Shown piece by piece: positions 51,170 to 62,934 of a stretch of DNA of 64,000 nucleotides. The notes under the pieces were generated by a model, which was not told where the DNA came from, made no database searches, and saw only the letters and a program-made list of their open reading frames with translations. The stretch's first letter is position 1. Each line of letters begins with the position of its first letter. Both the position numbers and the translations under genes were made by a program. The stretch comes from Mytilus californianus (taxonomy: Eukaryota; Mollusca; Bivalvia; Mytilida; Mytilidae). The stretch covers positions 109,713,088-109,777,087 of the forward strand of contig NW_026262734.1 in the NCBI RefSeq assembly GCF_021869535.1, read 5' to 3'.

Positions 51170-52140
51170 AGACTTCCATTCCTCCCAATAATTCAATCTA
51201 AGGCTCACGTTTCTCCCAACTTAACTCTCTTCAAACAAATCTGGACCATGTGTACTATAACTCCATTCCTCTCACCATTGATTTTTCATATTTAGGAGCC
51301 CTTTTTACCCCACTTGACAGTGCATACTCAGCTGCCCTTCTCCTCACCTTGACAATGCACACTAAGAATCAATTTTCCTCATCCTTGACAATGTCTCCTT
51401 TTATTCCCTTTCTCTTAACCTTGAGAATGCTTAACAAGACTATATTTTCCCCCTGTTGTCAATGCATATTAGGCATGCATTAACTCTCCCTTGACAATGC
51501 ATAATACGAATTAATTGCCCCAATCCTCGACAAAGCATATTAATTATATAATTTTCCTTCAGACTATACAATGAAGACTAAGCCTCGCTTTTACACCACC
51601 TCATTATTTCATATTTAAACTCCATATCCCTTATTTTCGACAATACATTCTTAGCCTCCCTTTCGTACCACCTCAACAATGCGTACTAAGACTCCCTTAA
51701 CTTCAACCTCGACAATTCAAAATTAAACTCTCTCTCTCGCTCACCCTCGTCAATGAATAGTTGGACTCCCTTTCCCTTAACCTTGACAACGCGTATCAAA
51801 GTATATGTCCATAACCATATACAATGCATATTAAGACTCTATTTGCCTTATCCTTGCCAATGCATCCTAAAAAATCCCTTTTTCTCATCCTCGACAATAT
51901 ATATTAATTAATATCAATTTCCTTCAGCTTTTACAATGCAGACTAAGCCTCCATTCCCCCTGATGTTATTAATGCGTACTAGAACCCTTCTGTTCGACCT
52001 TGCCAATGCATTTGTAGACCCCCTTTCCCCCAGGCCCCACAATGCATACTTATATTCCCTTTCCCCATCGTCGATAATGTATATTGATACCCTTTTTTCT
52101 CCCAACTTTTTGAAAATGCATACTCTCTTCATCCCCCATC
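51170..52140 (+). repeat. 36-bp minisatellite, second array
   Basis: About 25 diverged units of the same 36-bp family as at 42.9 kb (TTGACAATGCATACTAAGAC). The 3' flank (52,150-53,270) matches 60,670-61,155. Confidence 0.8.
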
Positions 52141-52489
52141 AAAACTGAATGCTTAAAATGCAGGGAAAATTGTTGGTTAAATAGCACACAAGTCATACTT
52201 GTTTTTTTTTTTTTTTCTATAGAACACAAGTCAACATTGTTTGTATTAAATGGGACTAATAAAAGGTAGTATGCTTTTAGATTTTTAATATTTCGCACTT
52301 TTGGACCTTCAATTATTTTGTCAATAATGTACTCGTTAAAGTTTGTAAAAGCGTAACGCATAATGTACTCTTTTAGCAAAGTTACTTTTCAGGCAGATTT
52401 CATTCACGTTTGCATGTTTTTTTTATATATTTATACATTGTTAAGTTAAGTATATTTTTGATAATATGTATTTGAAGGGGCTCGTTACT

Positions 52490-52930
52490 TTAAAATACAT
52501 CCAGTCATTGTGCTATGGTAAATTTTGGTATTCTTGTCTTTCCTTTTTGCTAATGTACTTTGACAATATGCCTTTTTGTCTTTCTTTGTTGACATATTTG
52601 TTTGTTTTTATAGTTATTGAGATTATAACACAATGTTGACTGTTGTACCCTTATTTTTGACATTTGTACCTACCATGTCTGTTTGTTTTGTTTAGACGTC
52701 GTTGTCAATTTAGTGGAATTGTATGCGACTGTCATACAAGTGAGAGGTTAAGCTAACTATAAACCATATTTAATCCACCATTTTCTACCTAAAGAAAATA
52801 CCTGTACCAAGTCAGAAATATTACAGTTGTTGTCCATTTTTTTTTGTGTTTGAGCTCTTGATTTTGCCATTTGATTAGGGACTGTATTAGATTTTCAATG
52901 GAGTTCGGTATTTTTTTATTTCACTTTTTA
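52490..52930 (+). repeat. R4 dispersed repeat
   Basis: Matches 56,400-56,860 (GACTGTCATACAAGTGAGAG, CACCATTTTCTACCTAAAG, TTTTGCCATTTGATTAGGGA); a reversed piece is at 57,280-57,430 in the gene 3 intron. Confidence 0.75.
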
Positions 52931-53276
52931 ATATCTAAGTTCACCCTGAACAATAGTACCTATTAAACAAAATATAAAAACCTGCTTAGTTTTAACAATA
53001 AAATACCTATTACCTTTTAAAACCAGTTTCTAACTCATAAACTACAGAAAGATATAAAAAAAATCCGTTGCACGAATAATTCTAATGACACAAAACATAA
53101 AATGACAACATTGATGTGTATTAAAACTGCAAAGCGAAATAAATCCGCGTTATTTTGTACTTTTATTTAACAACTAAATGTTTTGTAATGGGAAAACGAG
53201 CATATATTTTTAACAGATCCCAACGATAAACTTATAATTGCTTAATCTGGTTTATTTCCACCTCATGATATAGTAC

Positions 53277-53331
53277 TATTTAAAGGTCATCAAAAAAAAT
53301 TAGCTTCAATATCATTTTTGTCATAATACAG
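53277..53331 (+). promoter_or_regulatory. Promoter-like module, candidate start of peptide gene 3
   Basis: TATTTAAAGG at 53,277-53,286 and donor CAG/GTAAGT at 53,331/53,332: 55 bases, against 57 at gene 2. The coding start is 2.35 kb further on, so the first intron would span the (ATT)n tract and the fold-back element. The acceptor TTCTTCCAG (55,661-55,669) leaves a 12-base leader, the same length as in gene 2. Confidence 0.45.
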
Positions 53332-53486
53332 GTAAGTTCCAGATTACGTCTATAAACGTGTTAAAGGAATGACTTCAACTTTATCAATCTCTTATTGTAT
53401 CAATCCGGATCTGTATATATTCAATATTCAAAAGTTAAATTTGCTGATTTGGAAAAGTTGATGGGCTTATTATCATAATTATAATA

Positions 53487-53492
53487 TTAATA

Positions 53493-53535
<43 letters not shown>

Positions 53536-53537
53536 AA

Positions 53538-53593
<56 letters not shown>

Positions 53594-53603
53594 CTTTATT
53601 ATA

Positions 53604-53639
<36 letters not shown>

Positions 53640-53657
53640 TTTTTTTTTATTATTATC

Positions 53658-53696
<39 letters not shown>

Positions 53697-53735
53697 GTTG
53701 TTGTTAATGTTGTTAATGATGATGATCATAGTAAT
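53487..53735 (+). repeat. (ATT)n microsatellite
   Basis: About 210 bases of ATT triplets broken by short T runs and two TATCTTT interruptions. On the minus strand it reads as poly-Asn, which is not a real protein. Confidence 0.95.
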
Positions 53736-53866
53736 GCTATCATTATTATTATGATAATTGTAGTTATTGTGATTTATTATTTTGATTTATTGTTGATTTT
53801 AAATAAATTCTTTAATTTCAATCACTGGAACGCTGCTTTGAATTTTTTCACCTGCAGTTAGGTGAT

Positions 53867-53991
53867 AAAACTTACCGTTTTTATTTGGTCAATGTATACA
53901 AAATAGAATGTTTTTGGCTACCTTTAAATAATGTAGCGAAAAATAAGACTGAAAAGAAAATAATGATCAAAGTGATGTTCATTGGTGCGGT
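53867..53991 (-). promoter_or_regulatory. Inverted copy of the promoter-like module
   Basis: The reverse complement matches 44,917-45,045 at roughly four in five bases: GACCAATGAACATCAC, ACATTATTTAAAGGTAGCC (TATTTAAAG at 53930-53922), then donor GTAAG at 53875 after 55 bases. It points away from gene 3 and toward the gene 2 unit. No signal exon is seen downstream on this strand. Confidence 0.45.
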
Positions 53992-54561
53992 ATATGGTCT
54001 TGATATGTGTTATTCTGCGAAAGAAAAGCTTTAGCGATTATTGTTGCGGATAAACAAGATATACCATACAACTGGGATTCATTTCTCATAACAATGTAAC
54101 ATGTGAAAGAACTTGTCTCATTGATGTTATCATTTCATCGTTTGATAACATGATTTTGTTGAACTATACATTTCATTCTGAATCTGAAACTTCCTATTAC
54201 CTGGCAAAATATTTCTGTTTTATAACGATTAAACGATCTAATTTAAAAAAAAAAACAAATTTGTATATCGGATATATTTGGACATGATTTTCTTGGTTTC
54301 TCCAATCCCCATCACGATATCTCATGACATCAGCTATTTCATAAATTTATAGTATTGATTTAAATACTAAAGTGTTATTTAAGCTCTCTATTGTATCAAA
54401 ATGTCAGGAACTTTCGTTTTTTTTTAGCAAATTGCCAATTTCAAAAGTGTATTTCCCTATGATGATAATAATCAAACTTCAAAATGAGGTAAAAACAAAT
54501 TAAACTATGTTTGTGTTACAAATAATGTAAAGTGTTTGTTTTAATTAATAATGTGTAAATG

Positions 54562-55223
54562 TTCCCGACCATATGAGTATTTGGACCATACGCGTATGGT
54601 CCTGACCATATGGGTATATACTCATATGGTCCTGACCATATTGGTATATACTCATATGGTCCGACCATACGCGTATGGTTCAACCGTACGCGTATGGTAG
54701 GGGTAATTAACGCGTTTACTTTTAATAATTTAAAACTCTTCATTAGGTAGGATCCTTCCAGTTGTCTCATCATTTATAGACGCTATCAAATGTCATTTTA
54801 TTATATTATAATAATAACAAGATTATATAGCTAAAAAGAAATAAGCAGTATCACACAGTTAATTCTACTAACTAGTCAAAACTATAGTAAACCCATTGTA
54901 TACGTATGGTTACGAGTGAATGGCAACATGCAAGAATATAATTAGTGATGAAAACTAACAGTGGCATCAATATTTAATGGTTATGTAGACTTTGAATTAT
55001 AGAATTAATACATTTTCATCATTGTTTTTTTTATATAATTTGTTTTGTAATATTCAAAAGTTTCCTATGGATATTTGAAAAAAATACATATTTGGTCCAA
55101 ATACTCATATGGTCTGGCCCGTAAATAACCAAACGAGTATATACTCATATGGTCCGACCATATGAGTATACGCATATGGTCATTACCATACGCGTATGGC
55201 CCAAATACCCATATGGTCCGGAA
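54562..55223. mobile_element. Fold-back element made of palindromic tiles
   Basis: Inverted ends of about 100-130 bases: the left begins TTCCCGACCATATGAGTATT, the right, reversed, TTCCGGACCATATGGGTATT. Each end is a chain of perfect or near-perfect palindromes (ACCATACGCGTATGGT, CATATGAGTATATACTCATA). The centre (54,720-55,095) is AT-rich and non-coding. It lies in the presumed first intron of peptide gene 3. Confidence 0.8.
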
Positions 55224-55681
55224 AATAAACAAATAGATTGTTCTATTTGCCTACATTTTGCCATCATTTTTGAAACCATTTAAGAAAGGTCTGATTTTCC
55301 AAGATAGATTCAACGCGACGGCCATTTTTTTTTTTTTAGTTTTGAGAAAAAATAATTTGCCAATTGAAATTTTATACATACCGTCGAACCAAAAAAAGAA
55401 GGCAAAATCAAGTACGTACGAAGCTGAAGATATTAAAAACCGTAACGTTATAAAGTTGTGCCAAATATGTGAAAAATGCCGTATCAGTTGTATGCGTAAA
55501 TATTGCGTGTAACGTTGAGCTAAAAAAAAACAACCAAAAACTGTTAAAAGTCAGATTTTGTTTCGCACTTGAATACTCTGCTGCACAAAAGAGTCTATAT
55601 TAATTTACGAAATGAAAGATTTATATCAGATATGTTATATTAATGCGAATACATGGATTTTTCTTCCAGGACTACTGCACA

Positions 55682-57917
55682 ATGAGAGCCTACTTCGCTA
55701 TTTGCGTCCTGTTGATATGTTTGACGGGTATGTTAATATTATTAATAAAAAGTTAATTTATTACAGTGTTCATACTACTTCAAAATGTACTGACTGTTTA
55801 GTACATGTTTATAAATGATGAGGTGGTATAAACATGTGTGTGAGCGCCCAATCCGCCTCTTACATAGAACAGTGTTGTATCAGCCAACACACTGTAAGAT
55901 GATCCTTAAACATGGATCAAAGTCATAAATGACAGGGTTCCGCAGAGGTTTTCGTATTAAAGGAGCATAATTTTTTTACAAGAGTTATTGTTATCAATGA
56001 TAAGTTTATTTTTTTATACATTTTTAACTTTGACTGATAATAGATATAGGAAGATGTGGTATGAGTGCCAATGAGACAACTCTCCATTCAAGTTACAATT
56101 TATAAAAGTAAACCATTATAGGTCAAGGTACGGCCTTCAATACGGAGCATTGGCTCACACCGAACAGCAAGCTATAAAGGGCCCCAAAAAATTACTAGTG
56201 TTAAACCATTCAAACGGAAAAACCAACGGTCTAATCTATATAAAAACGAGAAACGAGAAACACGTATGAACTTCATAAACAGACGACAACTACTGTAATC
56301 AGATTCCTGACTTAGGACAGGTGCAAACATTTGCAGCGGAATAAGTCCATTTGTGGTATTATACTTTTGGCGTTGCGCGGTATTCATGCATCCAATCATT
56401 ATTTTGTTGTGCTTTGTATTCTTGTCTTTCATTTTTGCTCATGTTCTTTGTCTATAGGATGTCTTTATGTCCTTTTTTTTAATAGTTTTTATTTTTTTTT
56501 TGTTTTATAGTGATTAAAATTATAAATCAATGCTGACTGTCGTACCTTCATTTTGACAATTTATTCATATTGCAATTGTATGTTTTGCACACACATTTGT
56601 TTCACTACAATGGAATTCTATGTGACTGTCATACAAATGAGAGGTTTAGCAAGCTATAAAACTAGGTTTAAACCACCGTTTTCTACATGAGAAAATGCCT
56701 GTACCAAGGAATGTGACAGTTGTTTTTCATTCGTTTGGTGTGTTTAAGCTTTTGATCTTGCCATTTTCTAAAGGTTTTGCCATTTGATTTAGGACATTCC
56801 GTTTTAAATTTTTCTTATAGTTCGGTTTTTTTGGCTATTTTACTTTTTGAATGTATAGAAATAAAAAGACAACTACGAAATACCTTGAAAATACAATAAA
56901 ACATGCGGACTTATTTGAAAAATATTTCTGAAACAATTACTTAATAATAGGCCCGTATTATATACCTTGGAAATCCATTTGTTCGATTTTAATGGAAAGA
57001 AATTGATTGAAACTGCTAGAAGAGTTATTACCACAAAACTGGGTCATGTTTTGCTGAACTACACTTATTTCCTAGATATGAGATATGGGGACTAACACTC
57101 AAACAATTTCATAATAGAAGGTGTACAACTTTAACATGTGTGCCATTTATCTGTACAGTGTCATGATCATAGATCTGAGTTTCAAACTGTAGCAGGAGAT
57201 AATTAAACGAAACTTGTAAAGTTTTTCGTAAATTTTATTATAAAAAAGTTAAATAAAAAAACATTGAACTCCGAGGAGATCCAAACGGAAAGTACGTAGT
57301 CAAAGGGCAAATTAAAATTAAAAGCTTAAACACACCAAACGAATTGATAACAATTGTAATATTCCTGAGTTATTACAGTCATTTTCTTATGAAAAAAATA
57401 TTGGATTTAATCTGGTTTTATAGCTAGCTAAACCTTTTGTACATTAATACTAGTTTTATCAAAAATTGAAGCCGTCAACCGAACTTTTTAAATAAAACAT
57501 GGTTAACGAAACTAATAAATATCATCTGTTCTGGATTCATGCTTATAAATACAGGAAATACAGGGAATGCAATGTATATATCAATTAAACAGCAAATGAA
57601 CGTTACAAATTAAAACCACTACACTATCTGATAATGTCACATTCTGTTGATATGATATCATCCGATCTACTATCAAACAGTTATAGTAAAATGTCTTTTC
57701 AATGAAAATCGTAATCTGATTCTTCTGATGTTTAAATCAAGAATTACAATATGTTTTAGGTTTGGAGGACACTGATGCTCTTAAATGCTTTAGAAGTTAC
57801 TGTAGTACCCGTGCTCATTGCAAATCTGGATGTCGTGCACGTAATTGTGGCAGTAAATATGACTGCAATGTCCAACGAAAGGAGTGCTGTTGTGATGGTT
57901 GTAGCCCTAATAAATAA
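55682..57917 (+). CDS. Secreted ten-cysteine peptide, gene 3
   Basis: Coding exons 55682-55727 and 57760-57917 with a phase-1 intron (2,032 bases, donor GTATG, acceptor TTTTAG). The product is 67 residues. The signal peptide is MRAYFAICVLLICLT. The mature part keeps gene 2's cysteine spacing exactly (C-x4-C-x5-C-x3-C-x4-C-x5-C-x6-CCC-x2-C) and ends SPNK. Replacements relative to gene 2 make it more basic: Asp to His, Glu to Lys and Gln to Arg plus a C-terminal Lys, against Arg to Ser. By hand count, from the residue after the exon junction to the end, net charge is about +4 against +1. It lies in the second duplication unit, same strand as gene 2, start codons 10.3 kb apart. Function is inferred as for gene 2. 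Confidence 0.92.
56043..56860. repeat. R1 (reversed) and R4 in the gene 3 intron
   Basis: 56,043-56,345 is R1 on the minus strand (GCCAATGAGACAACTCTCC). 56,400-56,860 is R4 on the plus strand. The gene 2 intron lacks both, so they inserted after the duplication. Confidence 0.75.
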
Positions 57918-59275
57918 CCAGAAATATAAAGAACATCAAATTGTTAACATTACAGAAAATGCACGTTAACATGAATATTAAAATATTTTATCAGTCGACG
58001 ATATGAATTAAAAATTATGATAATCTGTACAAGAAAATGATTTCATCAATTCTTCTGATTTTTAGATAGAGTCTTTCATATTCGCATAAATAAAAACCTT
58101 GCAATAGTTTCTGAATTTACAGTATTTTGAGAGTTTTTGTCAGTTCTAGATAATCTCTTCGTTTTTCCTTAAACACCATTTCTTTACTTGTTTACTGAAA
58201 CTATTACTAAGACGAATACATTGATGCCCTGAAGTACAAAATTAGTTCATATTAAATAAGTCTAAATATAGATTAAGATGACAGTAGTTTACCGTTGTAC
58301 AGATCGTGTTAATCGATTAAGAATAGATAAATCAAAGTAAAAAACAAAAATGAGGGAATCATATGAACTCCAAAATGAACAAGACAAGGTGTGTCGACAG
58401 AGTACGCGTCCCCCGCTTTCTACCTAAAAGAAGATGTGGTATGATTCACAATGAAACACAAAACTGTTCAAATGACGTAGAAAGTATCTTGCAACTACAT
58501 GTCGCAGCACGGCATTCAACAATTAGCTAAACCAATATCACATAGCATGCTATAGAAGACACAGAAAAGACTAACGTTCAATAATTAGAACCCAACGGTC
58601 TGATGTACAAAACAACAACAACAAAAACAAACAAACATGATAACCATCAACGAGCTACAACCACTGAATCACAGGCTCTCTTCTTAGGATAGGCACATAA
58701 CGCATGTGAAAATTTTAACCATGCAACAATAAAATTCAATTGAAAAAGCTTAACTCACCCGATCGACATAAAGATCAAAAACTACTTTAAGATTACCCAC
58801 AGTAACCGAAATCTAGTTCAAAACTTATAACAATTGATAGACTAAAATATCCATCTAACACTAAAATATCAAACAGTACACGTCCAACATTCAATTGATT
58901 AGGTGTTATGACGTATTTAACAGTCAGTGGAAATGATGCTTTTATCCTCCGTCATGCAAATTTAAACTCAGTCAAAATGCCACAATAGGAGAAACGACAT
59001 TTTAGTAGGTAAATTTATAGATGAGATTAAAGAAAAAAGTCTGCGAAAACATGTCTATATCACCCGTTCTTCCTTAAAACTCTGCTGGATCAATTTGGGT
59101 GAAAGTAGCTCAGTCGTGCACATGATATCGACCACAATCACCTATTATTTGCAGTGAATGGGTTTGAATGTTTAATGTGTCATTGTACTTTACGATTAAG
59201 ATTTTAGTACAGATTCAGATAATAGCCTACTCTGTACTTAGTTGGGTACCCAAATTAGCTACATGATATCAAACA
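57918..59275 (+). repeat. Segmental duplication, 3' flank of gene 3
   Basis: Counterpart of 47,907-49,560, shorter by several deletions (the 48,840-49,200 region of unit 1 is missing). No gene. Confidence 0.8.
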
Positions 59276-59379
59276 GTTATTGAAATTTAGCATCGCATTC
59301 AGTTAGATCTAAAACTTGTCTTTGTAAACTTTACTTTTTCAAATTGCTTCAAGATTTTTTATTCAATTTTGACTGATTC

Positions 59380-59830
59380 GATACGAAAACTACATATCAG
59401 TGTCAAGGTTAGGGTTTTACCTATGGCTATTTGTTTAGTATTTATTCTCAATAGAAACCATAAAAGATATCGACAAAATAGTTAAACTGTATAGTTATAT
59501 ATATGGTGAATGAGTTATATCACCATATCCCAAACTCCGTTACAGGTAATTCTAAATATAAAAGGGGAAATATCCAGTTAGATGTCAACGTGCCCTTTTA
59601 AACTAAAATGTAGTGTTGTTTTTTACATATTTGGTACGGCATGTCCAAAGTAACGATTTAGCTAAAATATTTTGTTGATGTCTTATATGGTTTCTAACGA
59701 GAAGCAATCGTCTTTAACCTTGATCGTGACCTATATTTGTTTTATGAACTTCAAATAAGGATCAAGGTTAAGATTAAATTTTACGATCTCGAATTTGACC
59801 TTATCTGTCATCTCGTTTTGATATATAATG
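59380..59830 (+). repeat. Dispersed piece of the 33-36 kb satellite
   Basis: Matches 35,400-35,640 (GAATGAGTTATATCACCATA, GTTGATGTCTTATATGG, then GACC/CTTGA modules). Bases 59,831-60,435 hold no recognised feature. Confidence 0.65.
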
Positions 59831-60434
59831 ACTTCAATGGATTTTTTTTATTAGATTGCAGACATATGACCTTAAAAAACAACGGGAATTGACATTTTGT
59901 AATGCGGATAAGCTAACTTTTGTGACGAAATGTCTTATGAATAAAAAAACCATGTATTTGGAAAAAGTGTCAAAACACTTTTTTTTTTCAAACTGCAAAT
60001 AGCAACTTACCTTCTTTAAATCAAGCAAACGTATAAAGAATAAGATATTCATTGATAGTAAGTTATCATTTGAAACCGGAAAAAAACTTTTAAAACCAAA
60101 AGTCAAACATTTTAAATCAAATACAAATTCATTTGTGTTGGATAACACCTTCATCTGTTCTCAGAGATCGAACAATTGGTTTTTAAATGCTTTTAATATT
60201 GATATGATTGTTATTAACTTCATTTTAATTGTTTTAGCATCCGTAATCATAAAAGTAATACCCTGGCCCTTTACTGTATTGTTTTTGGTTATCAAGTGAC
60301 ACTTCTAGCCCTCCATGCATATACAGACCAGCCCTCCACAACCTGTCACTGTTTTCGTTTTTTTTCTGCTTCGTATCGATCCGATGATTTAAGCCCTTTT
60401 CAACTTATTTTTGTTGTGTCATTTCCATCAAGCT

Positions 60435-60670
60435 TCACATACTCTCTTTCTAGCATCCTCGGCAATGCATGCTCCGTGTTGAAGGCCGTACTTTGACCTA
60501 TAATTATTGGCACTCATACCACATCTTCTTATGTCTATTAGACTCCTTTTCCCGAAACTTTCACAGACTCTCTTACCTTTACTCCTCAACAATACATACT
60601 CCTTTTCCCTTAATTTTGACAATTCCTACTTAGATTCCTTTTTCTGTGTCATTGACACTGCATACCTCAT
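60435..60670 (+). repeat. 36-bp minisatellite remnant split by an R1 end
   Basis: A few units of the 36-bp family flank an R1 3' end at about 60,466-60,535 (GCTCCGTGTTGAAGGCCGTA). The right flank matches that of the 51-52 kb array. Confidence 0.65.
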
Positions 60671-61205
60671 TTTTTAAATGGGATTAGTATCAGGTAGGAG
60701 CGTCATTTCTATACTCGTTAGAGTTTTTAGAAGCGTAAAACAGAATTAATTATTTTAGCAAGGTATCGTTTTAGATATATTTCTTTATCGTTTAAATTTA
60801 TTAGCTTATTACCTCGTAAATAATTACACAAAACAGTATTAGCTAGTTAAAAATGTCAAAATAGACCTTTTATGTTTCTGCAATCAAATACCTATAAAAC
60901 ATTTCAAATCAGCACTCGTCTACCTCATAAGCTATAGAAAGATATAAAAAACACTCAATTGCACGAACAATTCACATACCATTAAACCTAGAACGAAAAA
61001 TTATTGTGTAATAAAAATGTAACGAGAAATAAATCCCCGTTATATTAACACTGTCATTGATCAATTAAACCTTTCGTTATTGGTAGAACGAACGTATCAT
61101 GTAACAGATCCCACCTATAAACTGATTTGTGGTTAATCTTTTATCAACGTTATATAAATTAGAAGTTGTGGTATGAGTGCCAATGAGACCACTCTCCATG
61201 GCTAT
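60670..61205 (+). promoter_or_regulatory. Promoter region remnant interrupted by R1
   Basis: Colinear with 52,250-53,265 (GAAAGATATAAAAAACACTC, TAACAGATCCCACCTATAAACT). Where the TATTTAAAG module should follow, a reversed R1 end begins at about 61,158, so the module is lost. Confidence 0.45.
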
Positions 61206-61419
61206 TCTACTCCGATTATCTGTACACTTTGAAATAGTATGTTACCCTTTTAGTTTCAGACAAATCGTTTATTTCAAAACGCCCAATTGACTATATAACG
61301 AGTTACTCCCATTTGTTAACTGAGAATGCTTATTTCCATTTTTAATTGACTTAAATGAGCTGTAGTTTGTCGGTCAATATGAAGTATTTTTCATTACGTA
61401 GAACACTTTCTTCAAAAAT

Positions 61420-61515
61420 GTATTTTTTGTTTTCGCTACTTAGCTATGGCGTTGGCAGTTTATTTTTTAATTGTGACTTTGAATTTTCCCTTTGGTATCC
61501 TTCGCCTCTTTTTTC
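61420..61515 (+). repeat. R2 fragment
   Basis: GCTATGGCGTTGGCAGTTTA and TTTGGTATCCTTCGCCTCTT match R2. Bases 61,575-61,950 are the reversed counterpart of 41,998-42,130. Confidence 0.6.
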
Positions 61516-61974
61516 TTTAGTATTTTTAATTATAAGCTGAAGTAAATGATATAATAGGTATACCCCATATTATAGAAAACATTTCGTCATTATTTGGAAA
61601 GAATGGATCGGTACGGAAATTTTAGAATATACTGGAATAAAGGCAACAGTAGTATTATAGTTTTAATCCATTTCAAAATCGATTCTTGAAACCCAAATGT
61701 TTGTAGTGCTGAGTGCATTCAAAAGTCATAAATCGATTGAGAGAAAAAACAAATCAGAGTTACAAACTAAAACTGATGGAAACACATCAACTATATGGAT
61801 ATCAACATCAGAAAAACAACGGAACAACGAAACAACAGAAACATTGAAGTGCACCAAATGTTTATAGTTTGGTGGTTTTTTTTTTTTTGATTTGTGAAGC
61901 TACCCTTAATAAAAAAAAAAGGCAATTCATGATAGTAAAATTGTTGCACTTAATTCCCGATAATATGTCTTAAA

Positions 61975-62640
61975 ACTGCCGTTGTCTCTTCAATGACAAT
62001 TCATACGTAGACCCACTTTCCTTAACTCAATAATGCATACTACATGTACTAAGACCCCCTTTCCTCCAATCTGAACAATGCTTACTTAGAAACATTTTCC
62101 CCAAACCTCAACCATGCATACTAAGACTCTCTTTCTCCCAACCTTAACAACGCTTATTAATTAGACTCACTTTCCCCCAACCTTAACAATGCATACAAAG
62201 ACTCCCTTTCCCCCAACCTTAAAAATGCATACTAAGACTCCCTTTCCCCCAATCTTAACAATGCATACTAAGACTCCTTTTCCCCCAACCTTAGCAATGC
62301 ATACTAAGACTCCCTTTCCCCCAACCTCAACAATGCATACTAAGACTCCCTTTCCCCCAACCTAAACAATGCATATTAAGACTCACTTTCCCCCAACCTC
62401 AACCATGCTTTTCGTTCTCACATTCCCCCAACCTCAACAATTCATACTAAGTCTCTCATTCTCCAACCCTCAACAATTCATTCTAAGTCTCTCATTCTCC
62501 AACCATCAACAATTCATACTAAATCTCTCATTCTCCAACCCTCAACAATCCATACTAAATCTCTCATTCTCCAACCCTCAACAATCCATACTAAGTCTCT
62601 CATTCTCCAACCCTCAACAATTCATACTGTCTCCCTGTTG
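61975..62640 (+). repeat. 36-bp minisatellite, third array, left part
   Basis: About 18 units; the first half reads CAATGCATACTAAGACTCCC, the second half the homogeneous subtype CAATTCATACTAAGTCTCTC. The period (12 codons) keeps a repetitive frame open, which is not a gene. Confidence 0.9.
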
Positions 62641-62659
62641 TCAATCCGACGATACCTAC

Positions 62660-62905
62660 TAATTAGAAATAAGAAGATGTGGTATGAGTGAGAGTCAATG
62701 AGACAACTTTCTGTCCAAGTCACAATGTGTAAAAGTAAACAATTAAACGGTCAAAGTACGACCTTCAACACGAAGCCTTGGCTCACACCAAACAGCAAGA
62801 TATAAAGGGCTCCAAAATGACTAGACATGTAAAACAATTCAATCAGGAAAACCAACGGTCTAATATATATAAAACACGAGAAACGAGAAACACTTACCAA
62901 AAACC
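62660..62905 (-). repeat. R1 repeat inserted in the minisatellite
   Basis: Reversed R1 (AGATGTGGTATGAGTGAGAG, CACACCAAACAGCAAGATAT) separates the two halves of the third 36-bp array. Confidence 0.75.
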
Positions 62906-62934
62906 TCAAAAATCATGTAGATTGAATTTTCTAG

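Noticed and set aside
53487-53729. Asn-rich minus-strand open frame
   Set aside because: Pure translation of the (ATT)n microsatellite.
62369-62662. 97-codon frame with a 12-residue repeat
   Set aside because: The 36-bp minisatellite equals 12 codons; the same family elsewhere is full of stops.
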